Part shown: positions 59,414 to 64,000 of the stretch, piece by piece
Layout: every line of letters starts with the position of its first letter
Numbering within the stretch: position 1 is the first letter of the stretch
Origin: Pacificoceanicola onchidii
GTDB lineage: Bacteria; Pseudomonadota; Alphaproteobacteria; Rhodobacterales; Rhodobacteraceae
NCBI RefSeq assembly: GCF_004804335.1
Contig: NZ_SRXY01000002.1
Location: 11,306 to 75,305 of the forward strand
Reading direction: 5' to 3'
Length of the DNA: 64,000 nt
Program-made: the position numbers and the translations under genes
Notes under the pieces: model-generated
The model's input: only the letters and a program-made list of their open reading frames with translations
What the model was told of the DNA's origin: nothing
Databases searched by the model: none

Positions 59414-60760
59414 ATGCTCTCGAACACACTGATCGAAAAAGATCGCGCCCATTACGTCCACCCCGTGGTGCCGATCCGCGCGCATGAGCGCCGTGGCGTG
59501 ACGGTGCTGCAATCGGGCAAGGGTGTTTTCCTGACCGACATGGAAGGCAACGAACTGCTCGATGGATTTGCCGGGCTTTGGTGCGTGAACGCGGGCTACG
59601 GCCATGAAAGCGTGGTCGAAGCAGCGGCCGAGCAGATGCGCCGCCTGCCCTATGCCAGCGGCTTCTTCCACTTCGGCAGCGAACCTGCCATCGAACTGGC
59701 GGCCAAGCTGGCGGAGCTGTCGCCGGGTGATCTTGATCATGTCTTCTTCACGCTCGGTGGATCGGACGCCGTCGACACGGTTATTCGCATGGTGCGCTAC
59801 TTTTTCAACGCGCGCGGCGAGACCGCCAAAAAGCACTTCATCGCATTGGAGAAGGGCTACCACGGGACCAGTTCAAACGGCGCGGGCCTGACCGCCATGC
59901 CCGTCTTTCACGCGCATTTCGACCTGCCCATGCCTTGGCAGCACCACATCCCGTCGCCCTACCCGTATCGCAACACGGCCAGCTCGGATGAGGAGATCAT
60001 CGCGCAGGGTGTGGCGATGCTCAAGGCCAAGGTGGCCGAGTTGGGGGCAGAGACTGTCGCGGCCTTCATCATGGAACCGGTGCAAGGCTCCGGCGGCGTG
60101 ATCGTCCCTCCCGAAGGCTATGCCAAGGCGATGCAGGACACCTGCCGCGCGCTTGGCATCCTGTTCATCGTCGATGAGGTCATCACCGGCTTTGGCCGCA
60201 CCGGACCGATGTTTGCCTGCGAGCACGAAGGGCTGACACCGGATTTCATGACCACCGCCAAAGGGCTGACCTCGGGTTACGCGCCGATGGGGGCGGTTTT
60301 TGTCTCGGACCGGATTTATCAGGTCATGGCCGATGCGGTGCCCGATGGCGTGCCCTTCGGCCATGGTTTCACCTATTCCGGCCACCCGGTGAGCGCCGCT
60401 GTCGCGCTGGAGGTCATCAAACTCTACGAAGGCGGCATGATCGACAACGCCAGGACCGTCGGGGCCTATTTCGAGACACAGCTCAAAACGCTTCAGGATC
60501 ACCCGCTGGTCGGCGACATCCGCTGCAAAGGCCTGCTCGCCGGGATCGAGATTGTGATCGACAAGGCCAACAAGACCAAACCGTCCAAAGACATGACCAT
60601 CGCGGCCCGGCTTGCCAAGGCTGGTTATGAAAACGGTCTTCTGTTCCGCGCCTTCGCCGATGACGTGATCGGTCTGGCCCCGCCCATCTGTATCACCGAG
60701 ACCGAGGTCGATTTGCTGATCACCCGGCTTCGTGCCACGCTCAACGCAATTTCCGCCTGA
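59414..60760 (+). CDS. Class III aminotransferase (PLP-dependent)
   Basis: This is a 448-residue transaminase from the ATG at 59414 (MLSNTLIEKD), preceded by GAGGAACGACAG. The PLP Lys is in TTAKGLTSGYAPMG (about 285), the cofactor Asp in FIVDEVITGFGRTG (about 253), and the phosphate site near GGSDAVDT (about 119). Members use omega-amino acids, taurine, putrescine or beta-alanine with pyruvate. The Lrp regulator nearby would fit amino-acid control. The exact substrate cannot be read. Confidence 0.94.
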   Translation: MLSNTLIEKDRAHYVHPVVPIRAHERRGVTVLQSGKGVFLTDMEGNELLDGFAGLWCVNAGYGHESVVEAAAEQMRRLPYASGFFHFGSEPAIELAAKLAELSPGDLDHVFFTLGGSDAVDTVIRMVRYFFNARGETAKKHFIALEKGYHGTSSNGAGLTAMPVFHAHFDLPMPWQHHIPSPYPYRNTASSDEEIIAQGVAMLKAKVAELGAETVAAFIMEPVQGSGGVIVPPEGYAKAMQDTCRALGILFIVDEVITGFGRTGPMFACEHEGLTPDFMTTAKGLTSGYAPMGAVFVSDRIYQVMADAVPDGVPFGHGFTYSGHPVSAAVALEVIKLYEGGMIDNARTVGAYFETQLKTLQDHPLVGDIRCKGLLAGIEIVIDKANKTKPSKDMTIAARLAKAGYENGLLFRAFADDVIGLAPPICITETEVDLLITRLRATLNAISA

Positions 60761-60771
60761 AAGGAAACCCG

Positions 60772-61497
60772 ATGAAACTGTCCGATTTCAAAGCCCTGAC
60801 CTTCGACGTCTATGGCACGCTGATTGACTGGGAAACCGGCATGGTCACGGGGCTCAAACCCCTGACCGACCGCGTCAGCCGCAGGCTGACCCGCGACGAC
60901 ATTCTCGAAGCCCACGCCTACTATGAAAGCACCACCCAGCGCTACACACCGTCCAAGAAATACCATGAACTTCTGCCCGTGGTGTATCGCCGCCTGGCAG
61001 AGGAATGGGGCGCCGAGGTGACATGGGAGGAATGCGACGCCTACGGCAAATCCGCCCGCCACTGGCCCGCTTTCGATGACACCATCGAGGCGCTGACCTA
61101 CCTCAAACAGCACTTCAAACTGGTGGTTTTGACAAACACCGACAATCTCACCTTCTCCGGGGCCAACACCCGGCTTGGGGTGCATTTTGACGGGGTCTAT
61201 ACGGCGGAGGACATCGGCAGCTACAAACCGGCGGACCGCAATTTCGATTACATGCTGGAGACACTGGCGCGGCAGGGCATTCAGAAAGGCGACATCCTGC
61301 ACACCGCCGAAAGCATGTTCCACGATCACGCCCCGGCCAACAAACACGGCCTCGCCAATTGCTGGATCTATCGCCGCCATGACAAGGAAGGCTTTGGCGC
61401 AACGATGAACCCCGGCGACATGCCAACCTATGACTTCCGGTTCAACAGCATGATCGACATGGCAAAAGCCCATCAGGCCGAATTGGCCGGGTCGTAA
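60772..61497 (+). CDS. HAD-family hydrolase, type II haloacid dehalogenase-like
   Basis: This is a 241-residue enzyme. The nucleophile Asp is in LTFDVYGTLIDWE (about 11-14), motif II Thr in VVLTNTDN, the Lys in SYKPADRNF, and motif IV near AESMFHDHAPANKHG with an acidic residue replaced by HDH. The family includes L-2-haloacid dehalogenases and phosphatases. It starts 11 bp after the aminotransferase and is co-transcribed. Confidence 0.92.
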   Translation: MKLSDFKALTFDVYGTLIDWETGMVTGLKPLTDRVSRRLTRDDILEAHAYYESTTQRYTPSKKYHELLPVVYRRLAEEWGAEVTWEECDAYGKSARHWPAFDDTIEALTYLKQHFKLVVLTNTDNLTFSGANTRLGVHFDGVYTAEDIGSYKPADRNFDYMLETLARQGIQKGDILHTAESMFHDHAPANKHGLANCWIYRRHDKEGFGATMNPGDMPTYDFRFNSMIDMAKAHQAELAGS

Positions 61498-61570
61498 GCG
61501 CAATCCGAAAAGTGGGAACCGGTTTTCGGACCAAATTGCGCGACAAACAAAGTCGCAGGGAGGAAAGACT

Positions 61571-62062
61571 ATGGTGGGAACGCCGAAACTCGACCGGATC
61601 GACATCAACATTCTTTCCACCCTGCAACAGCAGGGCAACATCACCAACGTGAACCTGGCTCAGGCTGTGGGACTGTCCCCCAGCCCCTGCCTTCAACGGG
61701 TGAAACGGCTTGAAAAAGCTGGATATATCCAGAACTATCGGGCGGTCATCAATGTCGGAAAACTGGCCGAACATGTGACCGTCTTCACCGAAGTGACCCT
61801 GGCCGATCACCGGCGCAAGGACTTCATCAAGTTCGAAACCGAAATCCGCAAACATGACAATGTCGTCGAATGCCACCTGCTCAGCGGTGGCTATGATTAC
61901 CTGCTGAAATTCGTGGCGCGCGGCGTGTTGCAGTATCAGGAAATCATGGAAGGCCTGCTCGACGCCAACCTCGGGATCGACAAGTATTTTTCCTACATCG
62001 TGATCAAACCGGTGGTCGAGAAACACGCGGTTCCGATCCACGATCTGGTGAACCGGGACTGA
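61571..62062 (+). CDS. Lrp/AsnC-family regulator
   Basis: This is a 163-residue regulator. The HTH (LDRIDINILSTLQQQGNIT, LAQAVGLSPSPCLQRVKRLEKAGYI in two helices) covers 7-52. The RAM ligand-binding domain follows, with VVECHLLSGGYDYLLKFV near 98-115. It is in the same direction as the aminotransferase and HAD genes, 73 bp further on, and may control them in response to an amino acid. GGAGGAAAGACT precedes the ATG. Confidence 0.94.
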   Translation: MVGTPKLDRIDINILSTLQQQGNITNVNLAQAVGLSPSPCLQRVKRLEKAGYIQNYRAVINVGKLAEHVTVFTEVTLADHRRKDFIKFETEIRKHDNVVECHLLSGGYDYLLKFVARGVLQYQEIMEGLLDANLGIDKYFSYIVIKPVVEKHAVPIHDLVNRD

Positions 62063-62087
62063 ACGGCAACAACGCCTCCTCCCCCCA

Positions 62088-62120
62088 AAAAAGCCCCCTC
62101 CGGCACTGCGCCGGAGGGGG
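62088..62120 (-). terminator. Strong terminator between convergent genes
   Basis: CCCCCTCCGGC (62094-62104) pairs with GCCGGAGGGGG (62110-62120), an 11-bp stem with a 5-nt loop. On the minus strand CTTTTTT follows. It ends the repeat-protein gene and may also stop the Lrp transcript. Confidence 0.88.
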
Positions 62121-62126
62121 CAGGGA

Positions 62127-64000
62127 TCATTCCACGACGATGGAGACCGATCCGATTTCCTTGCGATCCTGGTTGAGGAAATAGCGGATCATGTAGGTGC
62201 CCGGCTCATCCGGCATTTTCAGCATCACCGGGTTGCCGTTCCGGGTATGGGCATAGTTGCGCCACTGGCCCGAGCCTGTCGCATCCGCCTTGCCGATCCC
62301 CAGATAGTCGTCCTTGTAGTTCGGCCCGGTCCAGCCCACCTCGATCTCGCTTCCCGCCGCCGCTTTGGCCGGGGCCGTGAGCTCCGCCGTGACGCCTGTG
62401 ACTGTCATCCGGGTCACCGCCAGCGGCGTGCGATCCTGCGAGGCAAAGTAGGTCACAGTGTACGCGCCCGGCTCCACCGGCACCTTGATGTTCGCGGGCG
62501 CGCCATCCTTGGTGTAGGCAAAGGTCTCCCATTGGCCCGAGCCCGTCGCGCCGTCCCGTCCGATCCCGACATAGTCATTCTTGTAGTTCGGACCGTCCCA
62601 GGCCACCTCGATGGTCGATCCGGCAACCGCGCTGGCCGGGGCCGTCACGCTCGCCTCGACCGCCAGAACCTCCAGCGGCACGGTCGCCTTCGCGGTCCGG
62701 CCCTGCCCGATGAAGTAGGTCACCTCATAAGCCCCCGGCGTGATCGGCACCTGAATGTCCAGCACCGCGCCATCCTTGGTCGAGCCATAGCGCTCCCAGC
62801 GCGCGCCGCCCGTTGCCCCAACCTTGCCGATGCCCACGTAGTCACCGGCGTAGTTCGGCCCGGTCCAGGCCACTTCAATGGTCGAGCCCGCCGCCGCGCT
62901 GGCCGGGGCGCTGACAGAAATGGCGGGCTCCGTCACCGTCAGGGTCTCACTCACCAGCGCCTTGCGATCCTGGTTGGTGAAATAGGTGATCTCATACTCC
63001 CCCGCCTCAGCCGGAACACGGATCTTGAGCGGCGCGCCCTCGCTGGTGTGCGTGTAGGTCTCCCAACGCGCCCCGCCCGTGGCCCCCGCCTTGCCGATGC
63101 CGATGTAATCACGCGCATAATCCGGCCCGGTCCAGGCCACTTCGATGGTCGAGCCGGCCTCCACGCTGGCAGGCGCGGTGATCGACGCCACCACATCGGT
63201 CAGCGTGATCGTGGTCGAGGCCGCCGGCATACGGTCCTGATTGGTGAAGTAGGTGATCACATACTCGCCCGGTTCCGCCGGTGTCAGCAGGGTCAGCGGG
63301 CTGCCTTCGCGGGTCTGGGTATAGTTCTGCCAGCGCATCCCGCCACTCGCCCCCGCCTTGCCGATCCCGATGTAATCATTGTGATAATCCGGCCCTTCCC
63401 AGACCACCTCGATGCTCGATCCGGCCACGGCGGTTTCCGGCGCAGTGACGCTCACGGCAAAGTCGGTCACTTCGATCACCATGGAAGTGAGCGGCGTGCG
63501 ATCCTGATTGGCGAAATAGGTGATCTGATACTGGCCCGGTTCGGGCGGCACCTGCAGATCCTGCACCTGCCCTTCGCGGGTTTGGAAATAGTTCTGCCAC
63601 AACCCGGACCCCTTCGCGCCGACCTTGCCGATGCCCACATAATCGTTGTGGTAGTTCGGCCCTTCCCAGGCCACCTCGATGGTCGAGCCCGCCACGGCGG
63701 TCTCAGGCGCGCTGAGGCTGGCGGTGACCGGGGTCACCATGATTGGCGCCGTGCCAATCGGCTCGCGGCCATCGGCCTTGAAATAGGTGATCACATGCGC
63801 GCCCGGCGTCATCGGCACAACAAGATTCAACGGATTGCCCTTGTCTGTGCCTTCGTAGTTTTTCCACTGATCCGGGCCGCGGGCATCCGCAAGACCTATG
63901 CCCAGATAGTCGTGTTTCTCGTTCGGGCCGTTCCACGACACCTCGATGGTCGATCCGGCCACAGCCGTTTTCGGCGCAGTGATCGTGGCGGTATCCCTGG
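62127..64000 (-). CDS. Tandem-repeat beta-domain protein (partial, start outside window)
   Basis: The frame is open from the window edge to the stop at 62127, about 624 codons. It is made of at least seven repeats of about 88 residues. Each runs AVAGSTIEVAWxGPNY, DYVGIGKxGA, W-x-x-Y, PxEPGxYxITYF and QDRxPL, then a strand and SAPET/TAPAS linker. The pattern is that of secreted Ig-like beta-sandwich domains. As I recall, such repeats follow VWA-type domains in Rhodobacterales proteins, but the N-terminus is not visible here. The GTG at 63962 lies inside a repeat and is not the start. The gene is closed by a strong terminator. Confidence 0.88.
   Translation of the reverse strand, partial: RDTATITAPKTAVAGSTIEVSWNGPNEKHDYLGIGLADARGPDQWKNYEGTDKGNPLNLVVPMTPGAHVITYFKADGREPIGTAPIMVTPVTASLSAPETAVAGSTIEVAWEGPNYHNDYVGIGKVGAKGSGLWQNYFQTREGQVQDLQVPPEPGQYQITYFANQDRTPLTSMVIEVTDFAVSVTAPETAVAGSSIEVVWEGPDYHNDYIGIGKAGASGGMRWQNYTQTREGSPLTLLTPAEPGEYVITYFTNQDRMPAASTTITLTDVVASITAPASVEAGSTIEVAWTGPDYARDYIGIGKAGATGGARWETYTHTSEGAPLKIRVPAEAGEYEITYFTNQDRKALVSETLTVTEPAISVSAPASAAAGSTIEVAWTGPNYAGDYVGIGKVGATGGARWERYGSTKDGAVLDIQVPITPGAYEVTYFIGQGRTAKATVPLEVLAVEASVTAPASAVAGSTIEVAWDGPNYKNDYVGIGRDGATGSGQWETFAYTKDGAPANIKVPVEPGAYTVTYFASQDRTPLAVTRMTVTGVTAELTAPAKAAAGSEIEVGWTGPNYKDDYLGIGKADATGSGQWRNYAHTRNGNPVMLKMPDEPGTYMIRYFLNQDRKEIGSVSIVVE
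62127..64000. repeat. 264-bp tandem repeats, seven units
   Basis: Repeats begin at about 63965, 63698, 63431, 63164, 62897, 62633 and 62366 (reading leftward). Units 2 to 6 are most alike; units 1 and 7 are more diverged, as expected at array ends. Confidence 0.9.

Noticed and set aside
62127-64000. CRISPR or satellite repeat
   Set aside because: The 264-bp units stay in frame and code a recognisable domain.

Overview
The window is high-GC alphaproteobacterial DNA. It is most likely from a Rhodobacterales (Roseobacter-type) chromosome, judging from TRAP transporters, a VPLPA-CTERM sorting tail, FCD-type GntR regulators and the general look of the proteins. No species can be named from this sequence alone.

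Positions 1-22959 are the right-hand part of an HK97-type tailed prophage. Read from the right, there is a 3'-terminal tRNA-Ser(GCT) fragment (attR), a DUF262 + HEPN pair as cargo, a tyrosine integrase with an excisionase-like gene, a rightward early operon of small proteins, an immunity region, and a long leftward operon. The immunity region has divergent HTH genes and five copies of one 15-bp near-palindrome. The leftward operon has almost every junction as a 4-bp or 1-bp stop/start overlap and carries methylases, a primase and a D5-type helicase. Next come a degenerate-looking tRNA(CAT), an HNH endonuclease, small and large terminase, portal, protease and major capsid. The window edge cuts the following gene inside a 15-bp repeat coding ADKAA. 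The tail genes and the left attachment site lie outside.

Positions 23173-23993 hold a decayed IS5-family element. Positions 24.0-45.9 kb form a large sugar-acid uptake and catabolism block. It has a GntR regulator with a TRAP importer and an FMN hydroxyacid dehydrogenase; a leftward run of 13 genes (39613 to 28914) with SMP-30 lactonase, a ribose-type ABC importer, dehydrogenases, RraA-like aldolase, DgoK, DgoA, a cupin and methylglyoxal synthase; and a second GntR with a second ABC importer, a DUF4380-like protein and an epimerase/uronate-dehydrogenase-like enzyme. The promoter regions share an ATCTGATATnTCAGAT operator, so the two paralogous GntR proteins probably control the block.

Positions 45.9-48.5 kb are rearranged: a 0.8-kb stretch without recognisable genes, a 5'-truncated VPLPA-CTERM protein, and a fructose-bisphosphatase gene broken by a 25-bp tandem duplication.

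Positions 48.6-55.8 kb hold a second hexarate/hexonate cluster (TRAP importer, enolase-superfamily dehydratase, FadR-like regulator, zinc alcohol dehydrogenase, SDR) with four TTTGGnCTTACCAAA operators. Positions 56.0-59.1 kb hold a TetR gene and an operon of ChrR-like cupin, SDR and flavin amine oxidase that share an 18-bp operator. An aminotransferase, a HAD hydrolase and an Lrp regulator follow. The window ends inside a leftward gene made of at least seven tandem domains of about 88 residues.
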